From positions 62,001-126,000 of the forward strand of contig CAVWOV010000015.1 of NCBI GenBank assembly GCA_963756715.1: a stretch of 64,000 nucleotides of DNA, in the 5' to 3' direction. The notes beneath the pieces are model-generated. The model saw only the letters and a program-made list of their open reading frames with translations, was not told where the DNA came from and made no database searches. Below, piece by piece: positions 44,771 through 55,452 of the stretch. The first letter of the stretch is position 1. Every line of letters starts with the position of its first letter. This DNA is from VAZQ01 sp963756715 (lineage in GTDB: Bacteria > Pseudomonadota > Alphaproteobacteria > Rhizobiales > Xanthobacteraceae). The translations under genes and the position numbers were made by a program.

Positions 44771-46747
44771 ATGGCTACGCAAACTTCTGCGGATGGCTCG
44801 GATTTCATCAAAAATCTGGGCAAGATGTACGGTACCTATACCGGCAGCTTCGTCGCGTTCATCATCCTGCTGGCGATTCTCGAACAGGTCGGCGTGCCGA
44901 ACAAGATCCTCGGCTATCTGTTCGTGGGCTTCACGATTGCGGTTTACGCCGTCATCGGGATCATGACGCGGACCGCCCAGCTTTCGGAATATTATGTCGC
45001 CGGCCGCCGCGTGCCGGCCTTCTACAACGGCATGGCGACCGGCGCCGACTGGATGTCGGCGGCGTCCTTCGTCGGCATGGCGGGCACACTGTTTCTGCTC
45101 GGCTATGACGGACTGACCTGGGTGCTGGGCTGGACCGGCGGCTACGTGCTGGTATCGCTCCTCATCGGTCCCTACTTGCGCAAGTTCGGCGCCTACACGG
45201 TGCCCGACTTCATGTCGTTCCGGTACGGCGGCAACTTCGCGCGCTTCATTGCGGTGGTCGTGCTGGTCTGCTGTTCCTTCACCTATGTGACGGCGCAGGT
45301 TTACGGCACCGGCATCATCGCCTCGCGCTTCCTCGGCATGCCGTTCGAATGGGCCGTTTTCGCCGGTCTCGCCGGCATCCTGCTGTGCTCGATGCTCGGC
45401 GGTATGCGCGCCGTTACCTGGACGCAGATCGCCCAATATATCGTGCTGATCATCGCCTACCTGACGCCGATCGTGATCCTCTCGACCAAGCACTACGGCA
45501 TTCCGATCCCGGAACTGACGTACGGTCACGCCATCGCGGAAATTACTGCACGCGAGAAAGAGATGGTGGCGACGGGTCTGGCAACAGTTGCGGCGCTGAA
45601 GCCGCACATCCAACCGTTCATCAACTACAGCCCGCTGAACTTCTTCGCCATCATGTTCTGCATGATGGTGGGAACCGCCTCGCTGCCGCACATTCTGATG
45701 CGCTACTTCACCACGCCGACCGTGCGTGAAGCCCGCCAGTCGGTGGCCTGGTCGCTGTTCTTCATCTTCCTGCTCTACTTCTCGGCGCCGGCCTACGCGG
45801 CGTTCTCGAAGCTTGAGGTCTACACCAACATCATCGGCAAGGATCTGACCGCGGTCCGTCCGTGGCTGTTCACCTGGGGTGACCTCGGCCTCATCAAGAT
45901 CTGCGGCAAGGATGCCATCAACGTCGACGCGATTGTTGCCGCTTGTAAAGCCGTCGCTGGCCACCCAGGCGTCGTGCGGCTGCAGGACTTCTTCATCAAT
46001 ACGGACGTGATCGTGCTTTCCACGCCGGAAATCGCGGGCCTTCCGTATGTGATCACCGGCCTCGTTGCGGCCGGCGGTCTCGCGGCGGCGCTCTCGACCG
46101 CTGACGGGCTCCTGCTCGCCATCGCCAACGCTCTGAGCCATGACGTCTACTACAAGATGCTCGATCCGAATGCGCCGACCATCCGTCGGCTCACCGTAGC
46201 GCGGGGCCTCTTGCTGTTAGTCGCTGTGGCTGCGGCCTCGCTGGCGGCGACCAAGCCCGGGGATATCCTGGCCATGGTCGGATGGGCATTCTCGCTCGCC
46301 ATGGCTGGAAACTTCCCAGCGCTGGTGATGGGCGTGTGGTGGAAGCGAACGACCGCAACCGGCGCCGTCTGCGGCATGATCGCCGGGTTCGGCCTGTGTC
46401 TTTTCTACCTGTTGACGACGCGGTACTTCCCGGGCTTCGGGGTGAAGTATTTCGGTATGACGTCGCTGCTTAACGCATCCACTGGCGCACCGCTGGTGGA
46501 TGTCGCTAAGGCAATGGCCATGCCGAACGCCATGGAGGTCTGGCCAACGCTCGCACACCCGTTGGCCAACAAGGTCGGCTGGTTCGACCTCAACAACATC
46601 GCTTGCGGCCTCCTGGGGATGCCGCTCGGCTTCCTGGTAATCTACGTTGTCAGCCTGATGGGCAAGGAGCCCTCCAAGGAGATGCAGGCCTATGTGGACG
46701 AGATCCGCAAGCCGCGCGGAGGGACGATACTCCAAGAGAAGACCTGA
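44771..46747 (+). CDS. sodium:solute symporter, VC_2705/acetate-permease-like
   Basis: A 658-residue symporter of the SSS family with about 13 helices, longer than ActP (about 550). Landmarks are AQLSEYYVAGRRVPAFYNGMATGADWMSAASFVGMAGTLFLLGYDGL, PYLRKFGAYTVPDFMSFRYGG and LPHILMRYFTTPTVREARQSVAWSL. A large insertion of about 100 residues lies around residues 240-420 and holds the loop KICGKDAINVDAIVAACK. It takes up a small carboxylate such as acetate with sodium, judged from the family. With the small subunit it forms a two-gene operon ending at a terminator. Confidence 0.92.
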   Translation: MATQTSADGSDFIKNLGKMYGTYTGSFVAFIILLAILEQVGVPNKILGYLFVGFTIAVYAVIGIMTRTAQLSEYYVAGRRVPAFYNGMATGADWMSAASFVGMAGTLFLLGYDGLTWVLGWTGGYVLVSLLIGPYLRKFGAYTVPDFMSFRYGGNFARFIAVVVLVCCSFTYVTAQVYGTGIIASRFLGMPFEWAVFAGLAGILLCSMLGGMRAVTWTQIAQYIVLIIAYLTPIVILSTKHYGIPIPELTYGHAIAEITAREKEMVATGLATVAALKPHIQPFINYSPLNFFAIMFCMMVGTASLPHILMRYFTTPTVREARQSVAWSLFFIFLLYFSAPAYAAFSKLEVYTNIIGKDLTAVRPWLFTWGDLGLIKICGKDAINVDAIVAACKAVAGHPGVVRLQDFFINTDVIVLSTPEIAGLPYVITGLVAAGGLAAALSTADGLLLAIANALSHDVYYKMLDPNAPTIRRLTVARGLLLLVAVAAASLAATKPGDILAMVGWAFSLAMAGNFPALVMGVWWKRTTATGAVCGMIAGFGLCLFYLLTTRYFPGFGVKYFGMTSLLNASTGAPLVDVAKAMAMPNAMEVWPTLAHPLANKVGWFDLNNIACGLLGMPLGFLVIYVVSLMGKEPSKEMQAYVDEIRKPRGGTILQEKT

Positions 46748-46770
46748 TCGGGATTGTGATCCGGTCGCGA

Positions 46771-46800
46771 GCGGGGCCCTCACGGGCCCCGCTTCATTTT
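46771..46800 (+). terminator. rho-independent terminator after the symporter
   Basis: GCGGGGCCC (46771-46779) pairs with GGGCCCCGC (46784-46792) in a perfect 9 bp stem with loop TCAC, then TTCATTTT. It closes the symporter operon. Confidence 0.75.
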
Positions 46801-46871
46801 ACTGTGCCGGCACTGACTTGCTTGCCGGCCGGAATTGCCGCAGTGATCCTGGGACGATCTGAGGACGGGCC

Positions 46872-47180
46872 GTGAGCGTCTCGAACCCCTTTTTCACCTA
46901 TTGGTACTTCCACCTGCCGAACTTCGTGCTGGCGGCTCTGATGTACACTTTGGTTGGCCGAGTATTGCTTGGATTGATCGTGCAGCCGGATTCCTCGAAT
47001 TACATCTGGCGGTTCTTTTGCCGGATCACCGATCCGTTCATTGCGCTTATCGCTCCGATAACGCCGAGAGCCGCCGCGCCGGTCATCGTCTGGCTATTCG
47101 GCGTCGTCTGGCTGTTCTGGCTGCGCGTCGGTCTACTCTATTTGTTTCTATTACTCGGCGCAGTTCCCCGGTCGAATTGA
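46872..47180 (+). CDS. small membrane protein (possibly YggT-like)
   Basis: A 102-residue protein with hydrophobic helices at about residues 12-36 and 58-98. YFHLPNFVLAALMYTLVGRVLLGLIVQP and ITDPFIALIAPITPR resemble YggT-family membrane proteins (the ITDPFIxxxxPITPR pattern). The start is GTG at 46872. YggT proteins are linked to osmotic tolerance or cell-envelope processes, poorly defined. It is followed eight bases later by another small membrane protein. Confidence 0.7.
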   Translation: MSVSNPFFTYWYFHLPNFVLAALMYTLVGRVLLGLIVQPDSSNYIWRFFCRITDPFIALIAPITPRAAAPVIVWLFGVVWLFWLRVGLLYLFLLLGAVPRSN

Positions 47181-47188
47181 GCCGCGCC

Positions 47189-47515
47189 ATGGATCGCAAT
47201 TTATACTTCGTCGCCATCGCATTCTTCGGAATGATCAACGGTCTGTTCAACCAGTCCTGGCTCGTATTCTCGTTGATCCACATGCAGATTCTGGCGCCTT
47301 CCCTGCTCTTCGGCAGCGTTCCGCTGACGCTGATGTTTGCTTCGTTGATGGTCGCGACCGCGACGATCATCCTCGCCGGCATCCCCGCCGCCATCTACGA
47401 GCGGATTATTGGCGCCAAGGACGACTCGACGGACGCGTCGCTTTGGATATGGCTCGCCGGAACGGCAATTCTGACGCTGCCGGCCATCGGGAATTTCTTT
47501 ACGTTCCGGTTATGA
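47189..47515 (+). CDS. small hypothetical membrane protein
   Basis: A 108-residue protein starting MDRNLYFVAIAFFGMINGLFN with three membrane helices (about 4-30, 44-66, 88-105). Hydrophilic EAKDDSTDAS-like sequence (here GAKDDSTDAS) lies between the second and third. No family is recognised. It sits in a row of small membrane-protein genes and probably shares their transcript. Confidence 0.65.
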   Translation: MDRNLYFVAIAFFGMINGLFNQSWLVFSLIHMQILAPSLLFGSVPLTLMFASLMVATATIILAGIPAAIYERIIGAKDDSTDASLWIWLAGTAILTLPAIGNFFTFRL

Positions 47516-47635
47516 GCCTGATGAAAATTCCGTTCGCGACCTGTCACCATGCAAGGACACTTGCTTTTGATGGCGGGCCTCACCGATTCACGGCAGAATG
47601 CCTGCGCCGGATCGACGTCCTGATACGGGGGCGAT

Positions 47636-48005
47636 ATGGAACACATGCGACGCATCGCGTACGAGACGGTGCTGCGCGCCTGCAGTTTCGGCTCGCTGGC
47701 GATCTTTTGCATCATGATAGGCTTGTCGTTCGAACCACGCGCCGCGTTCCAGGCCGGCGGCTTCCTCACCATGCTGATGACCGCCATCCTCGTGCTCAAG
47801 GCCCATGAGGCGCGCACGAAGAACTACCGCCGGACCGAGATGTGGCTCTACTTGCCGAAGGAGCTGCGACCACCAGAAGCCTATGCGCAATGGGCGAGTG
47901 CGACCGTGCTGCGCGAAACCTACCTCACCTTCGCCCGCTGGACCGCCGGTCATTTCGATCGTCATGTGGGTCGTGGCGCTGTTCTTCTCGCTGACCGGGA
48001 AATAG
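47636..48005 (+). pseudogene. hypothetical membrane protein, frameshifted near its C-terminus
   Basis: A protein of about 122 residues with a helical pair in residues 15-55 (IAYETVLRACSFGSLAIFCIMIGLSF and AAFQAGGFLTMLMTAILVLKAHEAR), then a conserved-looking YRRTEMWLYLPKELRPP. After TFARWTA one extra G near 47945 shifts the frame. Skipping it gives VISIVMWVVALFFSLTGK, a third membrane helix, with a stop at 48003-48005. As written the frame runs on through the antisense of the MerR gene to 48271, which is not credible. Confidence 0.75.
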
Positions 48006-48036
48006 CCGACAGCGCGGTCGCCGAGGCCGCGCATTA

Positions 48037-48615
48037 TCAGCGCTCGTCGAGTGCGACGTCGAGCAGCTTGCGGCATTCGCCGAGGTCCTGCAGCACGGCC
48101 GTCAGCCGTTGCGAATCTTCCGGCGCCAAGCGGCGCACGGGCGCGGCCGGCGCAACGCTGCGGGTCGGCGCTGCTGGCGATGGCATGACCGGCACGCCGC
48201 CATCGGACGCACCGCCTCCGCTCGGCGGAATGAGAGATGGAGCCAGGCGCGGCAGACTGCTTTCCTCGTGAACTGCTTCGGTAGCCTGGTCAGGTGTGTC
48301 GTCGGCAACATCTTCGCTCGGCTGATGAGCAGGCCGTGGCGCGCCCGGCTGCCAGACGGTCTGAACAAAGCGTACACCTTGGTCGCGCAAAATGCGCTGG
48401 ACGCCGCGGATGGTGTATCCTTCCCCGTAGAGAAGGTGGTGGATGCCGCGCAACAGGCCGATGTCGTCGGGACGGTAATAGCGTCGCCCGCCGCCACGCT
48501 TAAGCGGCTTGATTTCGCGGAACCGACTCTCCCAGAAGCGGAGCACGTGCTGTGGCACGCTGAGCTCTTCGGCGACTTCACTGATGGTACGAAACGCGTC
48601 CGGCGACTTCTCCAC
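48037..48615 (-). CDS. MerR-family transcription regulator
   Basis: A 192-residue protein. Residues 8-80 are a MerR-type winged helix-turn-helix (FRTISEVAEELSVPQHVLRFWESRF and the conserved GGRRYYRPDDI). A proline/alanine-rich linker follows, then a short helix with LAPEDSQRLTAVLQDLGECRKLLD. It has no metal-binding cysteines. It is the gene normally found just after ihfA in this bacterial order, here separated from it by 33 bp; its target genes are not known. Confidence 0.93.
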   Translation of the reverse strand: MEKSPDAFRTISEVAEELSVPQHVLRFWESRFREIKPLKRGGGRRYYRPDDIGLLRGIHHLLYGEGYTIRGVQRILRDQGVRFVQTVWQPGAPRPAHQPSEDVADDTPDQATEAVHEESSLPRLAPSLIPPSGGGASDGGVPVMPSPAAPTRSVAPAAPVRRLAPEDSQRLTAVLQDLGECRKLLDVALDER

Positions 48616-48648
48616 CGTCGCACACCTCCCCTTGCAATGCGTCCGCGA

Positions 48649-48975
48649 TTACTTGTTCTCGACGCCATCGGCGGTATCAACGCTATCGGCGTTGATACGG
48701 TGCTTGAGGATCGCGGACGGCTTGAACACCATCACGCGTCGCGGCGAGATCGGCACTTCCTTGCCGGTCTTCGGATTGCGGCCGACACGCTGGCCTTTTT
48801 TGCGCACCACGAATGAACCGAAGGAGGATAGCTTCACCGTCTCGCCCCGCTCGAGGCAGTCGGTGATCTCCTTGAGAACCAGCTCAACCAACGAAGCCAA
48901 CTCGGTGCGCGACAACCCTACCTTCTGGTAGACCGCCTCGCACAGATCAGCGCGTGTGATTGTTTTTCCCGCCAT
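48649..48975 (-). CDS. ihfA: integration host factor subunit alpha
   Basis: A 108-residue DNA-bending protein. TITRADLCEAVYQKVGLSRTELASLVELVLKEITDCLERGE is the dimerisation half. The arm contains VKLSSFGSFVVRKKGQRVGRNPKTGKEVPI, with the proline that intercalates into DNA, and VMVFKPS closes it. It works with IhfB as a nucleoid factor. It lies 115 bp after fabH in the same direction. Confidence 0.97.
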   Translation of the reverse strand: MAGKTITRADLCEAVYQKVGLSRTELASLVELVLKEITDCLERGETVKLSSFGSFVVRKKGQRVGRNPKTGKEVPISPRRVMVFKPSAILKHRINADSVDTADGVENK

Positions 48976-49090
48976 CGCCAGCCCCGCTCTCGGCGAGCCA
49001 CATATCCCTCTGAAATTACACGGTATTAGCTTGAAGGGAGGCGGTCAACCGGGCTGGGGGGCTGGAATCGCCCGGTCGTGGGGGAAAGCG

Positions 49091-50068
49091 CTACCAGCGC
49101 AGCAGGGTCGATCCCCAGGTAAATCCCCCTCCCATCGCCTCCAGCATGACGAGATCGCCGCGCTTGATGCGGCCGTCGGCGACCGCCACCGAGAGCGCCA
49201 GCGGGATCGACGCAGCGGATGTATTGCCATGACGGTCGACCGTCAGAACGACCTTTTCCGGCGCCAAGCCGAGTTTCTTCGCGGTGTCATCGATGATGCG
49301 CTTATTGGCCTGATGAGGCACAAACCAGTCGATGTCGGCGGCGTTGTAGCCCGTCGCCTTGAAGGCGTCTTCGATCACATCGCTGACCATGGCCACCGCA
49401 TGTTTGAATACCGCGCGGCCTTCCATGCGCAGGTGGCCGACGGTCTGGGTCGAGGACGGCCCGCCATCCACATAGAGCTTGGACTTATAGCGGCCGTCGG
49501 ACCGCAGATGCGCCGTCAGGATGCCCCGGTCCTCCCGCGTGCCGGGCTGCATTTGGGCGTCGAGCACGACCGCGCCGGCACCATCCCCGAACAGCACGCA
49601 GGTGCCGCGGTCCTGCCAATCGAGGATGCGTGAGAAGGTCTCGGCGCCGATCACCAGCGCACGCTTGAACCCGCTGGTTTTCAACAGCCCGTCGGCGGCC
49701 GCGAGCCCGAACACGAAGCCGGAACACACCGCCTGCAGATCGAAAGCCGCGCCTCCGGTGATGCCGAGACCGGCCTGCACGGTGACGGCGCTCGCCGGAA
49801 AAGTATTGTCGGGGGTCGACGTCGCGAGCACGATGAGGTCAATCGATTGGGCATCGACGTCGGCTGCCGCAAGCGCCGCACGTGCTGCAGCAAGCGCCAG
49901 ATCGGACGTGGTCTCACCTTCCGCAGCAATGTGCCGCTCGCGAATGCCGGTGCGCTGCGTGATCCAGTCGTCGCTGGTGTCCACCATTTCCGACAGTTCA
50001 GCGTTGCTGAGAACCCGGCTTGGCAAGTAGCTGCCGCAGCCGAGCACCACCGATCGCAGCATGGTCAC
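49091..50068 (-). CDS. fabH: 3-oxoacyl-ACP synthase III
   Basis: A 325-residue KASIII. The catalytic triad is C115 in QAVCSGF, histidine in VPHQANKRI and asparagine in HGNTSAASIPLAL. The ACP-docking arginines (RTGIRERHIA) are present. It condenses acetyl-CoA with malonyl-ACP to start fatty acid synthesis. Its ATG overlaps the plsX stop by 4 bp, the usual plsX-fabH pair. Confidence 0.97.
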   Translation of the reverse strand: MTMLRSVVLGCGSYLPSRVLSNAELSEMVDTSDDWITQRTGIRERHIAAEGETTSDLALAAARAALAAADVDAQSIDLIVLATSTPDNTFPASAVTVQAGLGITGGAAFDLQAVCSGFVFGLAAADGLLKTSGFKRALVIGAETFSRILDWQDRGTCVLFGDGAGAVVLDAQMQPGTREDRGILTAHLRSDGRYKSKLYVDGGPSSTQTVGHLRMEGRAVFKHAVAMVSDVIEDAFKATGYNAADIDWFVPHQANKRIIDDTAKKLGLAPEKVVLTVDRHGNTSAASIPLALSVAVADGRIKRGDLVMLEAMGGGFTWGSTLLRW

Positions 50069-51135
50069 GATGCCGCTCCCCCGACGAGCCGGGGCGGGTC
50101 GACCTCGGTCGCTTCACCACGGTGCCTGGCGAGCGTCTCGCCTATTCGGGCAAGCATTTCGTGGCGCACCAGATCGTGTCCGACATGGATGGCGTAGGCG
50201 AAACCTTCGGCATCGGTGCCGCCGTGGCTCTTGATGACGATGCCATTGAGACCGAGGAAGACCCCACCGTTCGACTTGCGCGGGTCCATTTTGTTGGCGA
50301 GCGCCTTGAAGGCGTTACGTGCGAACAGATATCCAAGCCGGGTCCAGATCGTACGGTTGAGTTCGGTCTTGAGAAACTGAGCCATCTGGCGCGCTGTCCC
50401 CTCAGCGGCCTTGAGCGCAATATTCCCCGCAAATCCTTCGGTCACCACCACGTCCACGGTCCCCTTGCCGATATCGTCGCCCTCCACGAAGCCGGTATAT
50501 CGGAATTGCGGCCAATTGCCCTCCCGCAGAATGCGGCCGGCCTCGCGCACCTCCTCCAGCCCCTTTGCCTCCTCGACCCCGATATTGAGAAGCCCCACGG
50601 TCGGGTGTTCGAGGCCGAACAACACCTGCGCCATGGCTCCGCCCATGGCGGCGAGGTCGACGAGGTGCGGCGCATCTGCCCCGATTGAGGCGCCAAGGTC
50701 GAGCACGATGGACGATCCCTTGAGCGTGGGCCACACCGCCGCAATCGCCGGACGATCGATCCCTGCCAGTGTCCGCAAGTGGAATTTGGCCATCGCCATC
50801 AGGGCGCCAGTATTGCCCGCCGAAACCGCCACATCGGCCTCACCCTTCTTGACCGCATCGATCGCGAGCCACATCGAGGATTTCCAGCGCCCCTTGCGCA
50901 GCGCCTGGCTGGGCTTGTCGTGCATCTGGACGACCACGTCGCTGTGTACGATCTGCGAGGCCGCCTTAAGCCGCGGACGCGATTCCAGGAGCGGCGCCAG
51001 GACGCTCTGGTCGCCGAACAGCAGGAACTCGATATCCGGATGACGGGAAAGCGCGAGCTCGGCGCCTGGAACGACTACCGCCGCCCCATGGTCTCCCCCC
51101 ATGGCATCGAGCGCGATGCGGACCTTATGGGACAT
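50065..51135 (-). CDS. plsX: phosphate acyltransferase PlsX
   Basis: A 356-residue PlsX. RIALDAMGGDHGAAVVVPGAELAL at the N-terminus, SAGNTGALMAMAKFHLRTLAGIDRPAIA and VDVVVTEGFAGNIALKAAEGTA match the family. It makes acyl-phosphate from acyl-ACP for phospholipid synthesis. The start at MSHKVRIALD (51135) is preferred over an 11-codon longer frame. The next gene upstream is YceD, with rpmF apparently absent between them. Confidence 0.96.
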   Translation of the reverse strand: MSHKVRIALDAMGGDHGAAVVVPGAELALSRHPDIEFLLFGDQSVLAPLLESRPRLKAASQIVHSDVVVQMHDKPSQALRKGRWKSSMWLAIDAVKKGEADVAVSAGNTGALMAMAKFHLRTLAGIDRPAIAAVWPTLKGSSIVLDLGASIGADAPHLVDLAAMGGAMAQVLFGLEHPTVGLLNIGVEEAKGLEEVREAGRILREGNWPQFRYTGFVEGDDIGKGTVDVVVTEGFAGNIALKAAEGTARQMAQFLKTELNRTIWTRLGYLFARNAFKALANKMDPRKSNGGVFLGLNGIVIKSHGGTDAEGFAYAIHVGHDLVRHEMLARIGETLARHRGEATEVDPPRLVGGAAS

Positions 51136-51183
51136 GAGTTGACAATACCGTCTCCGCGCCGGGCGCAACAGGGGGCATACTTA

Positions 51184-51720
51184 TCACCCCTCTTTGCCGC
51201 CTTGGCGCTTTTTCAGGGTGGCAAGGGCCGCAAACGGATGAGCGGCCTCGGTTCCGATCTGGGGCGCCTGGAACACCGCACCGGCCTTGCGCGGATAGGG
51301 ATCGATCCCCAACAACAGGAATTCGGTAGCGATCGCTCCGAGGTCGACAACTCCGCCAATCAGGGGTTCCGTGGCGTCGTCGGCACGCGAATCGGCCTCT
51401 CCGCTGTCGGCCAGCGTTTCTTCTGGTACGAAGATCAGATCGATCGGCTCGTTGATTTCATTGTCGACAGGCTCGAGGGTGACCACGCAAATCTGACCGA
51501 CCGTGGCCCGCACTTGGCCGGTCACGTGCAACCCGCCGTGTCCGCGCAACACGACGTCAAAGACCGCCTCTAGCCGCGACACGTCGCGCAGGTTGGCAAG
51601 CTCGGCGATACCGGCACGAACCACTTCGTCCGCCATCAGGTCGAAATGTCGTCCCGCCTCGGGGACGTCGCTGAGCGCTAGCGGCACGCTCCAGGGGTGT
51701 ATTGCAGCGGCTTTGGGCAT
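51184..51720 (-). CDS. YceD/DUF177 family protein
   Basis: A 178-residue protein of the YceD (DUF177) family linked to 23S rRNA accumulation. It carries HVTGQVRATVGQICVVTLEPVDNEINEPIDLIFVPEE, where one CxxT-type cysteine remains, and GGVVDLGAIATEFLLLGIDPYPRK. In many bacteria it precedes rpmF, but here plsX follows directly after 48 bp. It probably takes part in large-subunit or rRNA metabolism. Confidence 0.9.
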   Translation of the reverse strand: MPKAAAIHPWSVPLALSDVPEAGRHFDLMADEVVRAGIAELANLRDVSRLEAVFDVVLRGHGGLHVTGQVRATVGQICVVTLEPVDNEINEPIDLIFVPEETLADSGEADSRADDATEPLIGGVVDLGAIATEFLLLGIDPYPRKAGAVFQAPQIGTEAAHPFAALATLKKRQGGKEG

Positions 51721-51759
51721 TCTGTCTTCTGACCTGCTTTCCGAAGTCCCAGTCTCTAA

Positions 51760-52338
51760 TCAATCAGGAGTCGTCACGAATATGCTCTCGCCCGCGACGT
51801 TCGCGGCCCTTTCTGGATCGGTAAAATGGAGTTCCGACCGGGCGAACGCCTCCCCATCCTGGTCCGCAAGCGCGCGCGCGGCCGCACGGACATAGCGGGC
51901 GAGACCTTCAGCCTGACTAGACTGCGGCGGCCCATCAAGCACGTTGCGCGCGAGCGCCGCTGCCAGCGGGCCGTCGTCCGGGACCGCAAGGGCTTTCCGG
52001 TATTCCGCTTGCCGATCATAGAAAGCAGACCCGATCCGGCGCATTTTCTTTGGGACGGTCAGATCGCCGATCCCCATTTCACGCATGCTTGCGTCCATGT
52101 CGCGGCAGAACAGGTCAAACACCGCCTGGCCCAGACGGCGCAGGTCGGCGGCCTCCCCTTCCAGGCGGCGAAGAAACAACACGGCATGGAGTGCGATCAT
52201 CTCAAAACGCCCGTTAACCGTATCCGGAACGCCGTAATCTTGGTAAAAGATCGGGGTTCGCGCCTGTGCCACGATCGTGCCATAGAGGGACGCGATATTG
52301 GTGGACCGCGGGGTGCGGCGAAACGGGTGTAATATCAT
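51760..52338 (-). CDS. ubiquinol-cytochrome c chaperone family protein
   Basis: A 192-residue protein similar to the Cbp3/UQCC1 family. TNIASLYGTIVAQARTPIFYQDYGVPDTVNGRFEMIALHAVLFLRRL and DRDMDASMREMGIGDLTVPKKMRRIGSAFYDR (here FCRDMD...) are characteristic. In mitochondria the relative assists cytochrome b assembly of complex III; the bacterial role is inferred. It is 39 bp before YceD in the same direction and divergent from bamE, the usual alphaproteobacterial order. Confidence 0.9.
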   Translation of the reverse strand: MILHPFRRTPRSTNIASLYGTIVAQARTPIFYQDYGVPDTVNGRFEMIALHAVLFLRRLEGEAADLRRLGQAVFDLFCRDMDASMREMGIGDLTVPKKMRRIGSAFYDRQAEYRKALAVPDDGPLAAALARNVLDGPPQSSQAEGLARYVRAAARALADQDGEAFARSELHFTDPERAANVAGESIFVTTPD

Positions 52339-52440
52339 CAGGATAGCTCGGTGGCCGGACGCCGCTTTTTGAGGGCGGGCCGCAACCCTCGTAAAGTGGC
52401 ACTGCCCGGTATGTCAACGCGTGATCGAATGCAGCCGAAT

Positions 52441-52908
52441 ATGGGGATTCTTTCCCGAATGCCTAGCCGCCAACTGGAACGCCCTCGTAGAATGGCGGCC
52501 GCCAGGACAGTCGCGGCCGTGATGGCCCTTGGGGTTCTGCTCGGTGGCTGTTTCGGCGAGACCTTTCAGCGCGGGTACATCGTGCCGGACGGGGCGCTGG
52601 AGCAGATTCCAGTTGGATCCAGCCAGGAGCAGGTCCTGATCGTGCTCGGAACGCCTTCGACGGTCGCGACCGTTAACGGCGAAGCATTCTACTATATCTC
52701 TCAGCGCGACGAGCGGCCTGTGGCCTTCATGACGCCACATCTGGTCGATCAGCGCGTCGTCGCGGTTTATTTCGATCGGAACCGCCGTGTTCAGCGGTTG
52801 GCAAACTATGGCCTGAAAGACGGCAGGGTATTCGACTACGTCAGCCGGACGACGCCAACCACTGGCAAGGAAGTCAATTACATCAACGCCATGTTCAAGA
52901 TTTTCTAA
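52441..52908 (+). CDS. bamE: outer membrane assembly lipoprotein BamE (SmpA/OmlA)
   Basis: A lipoprotein with a signal ending in LGVLLGGC, where the last cysteine is the lipidation site, followed by QRGYIVPDGALEQIPVGSSQEQVLIVLGTPSTV, the SmpA/OmlA domain. The first part of the frame (from 52351) is basic and probably not translated. Candidate ATGs at 52411, 52429, 52441 and 52492 all lack a clear ribosome binding site, so the start is a guess. BamE is part of the outer-membrane beta-barrel assembly complex. Confidence 0.88.
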   Translation: MGILSRMPSRQLERPRRMAAARTVAAVMALGVLLGGCFGETFQRGYIVPDGALEQIPVGSSQEQVLIVLGTPSTVATVNGEAFYYISQRDERPVAFMTPHLVDQRVVAVYFDRNRRVQRLANYGLKDGRVFDYVSRTTPTTGKEVNYINAMFKIF

Positions 52909-52996
52909 AGCTCGCCAACGGCATCCGGCGAGTGCGCCTGCGGGACTCGGCGGCGCCTGCCAAGGAAGTCCTCTCTCATTATTGCTCAAAACGCCG

Positions 52997-53019
52997 ATGG
53001 CCGGGACAAGCCCGGCCAT
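52997..53019. terminator. bidirectional terminator-like hairpin
   Basis: ATGGCCGGG and CCCGGCCAT form a perfect 9 bp stem with loop ACAAG, between the ends of bamE (plus) and the pyrophosphatase gene (minus). No T-run is present on either side. Confidence 0.45.
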
Positions 53020-53054
53020 GAAGCAGCGAGAGTGTGGGTGCTCGCGAACCGCGG

Positions 53055-55184
<2,130 letters not shown>

Positions 55185-55412
55185 CTGAATTTACCCCGGT
55201 TGATAAGCGCGCCGACGATAGGCCCGGCTGCGGCACATGACTGGTCCGATAGGTCGCCCAGGACCAGGCGGAAAGTGGCGCGGATATAGCCAAAAATGGA
55301 CGGGCGATGCAACGCTCGAAATGCGCCAATCCGCCCCAAATCCTGGAATTAATGGGGGAATCCCGCCAACGGCGGCTCTCGCGCCCCGGGGATGGGCGGC
55401 GGCAAGTCATCA

Positions 55413-55446
55413 GGCAGGGCGCCGGCCGGGAAACCGGCGCCCTGCC
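55413..55446 (-). terminator. terminator-like hairpin after the DUF1254 gene
   Basis: GGCAGGGCGCCGG (55413-55425) pairs with CCGGCGCCCTGCC (55434-55446) over 13 bp with an 8-base loop. It starts 7 bases after the stop codon of the minus-strand gene. A T-run is lacking. Confidence 0.5.
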
Positions 55447-55452
55447 CGAACG

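Noticed and set aside
44648..46141. 497-codon minus-strand frame opposite the sodium:solute symporter
   Set aside because: Composition is that of antisense GC-rich coding DNA and the opposite strand encodes a clear symporter.
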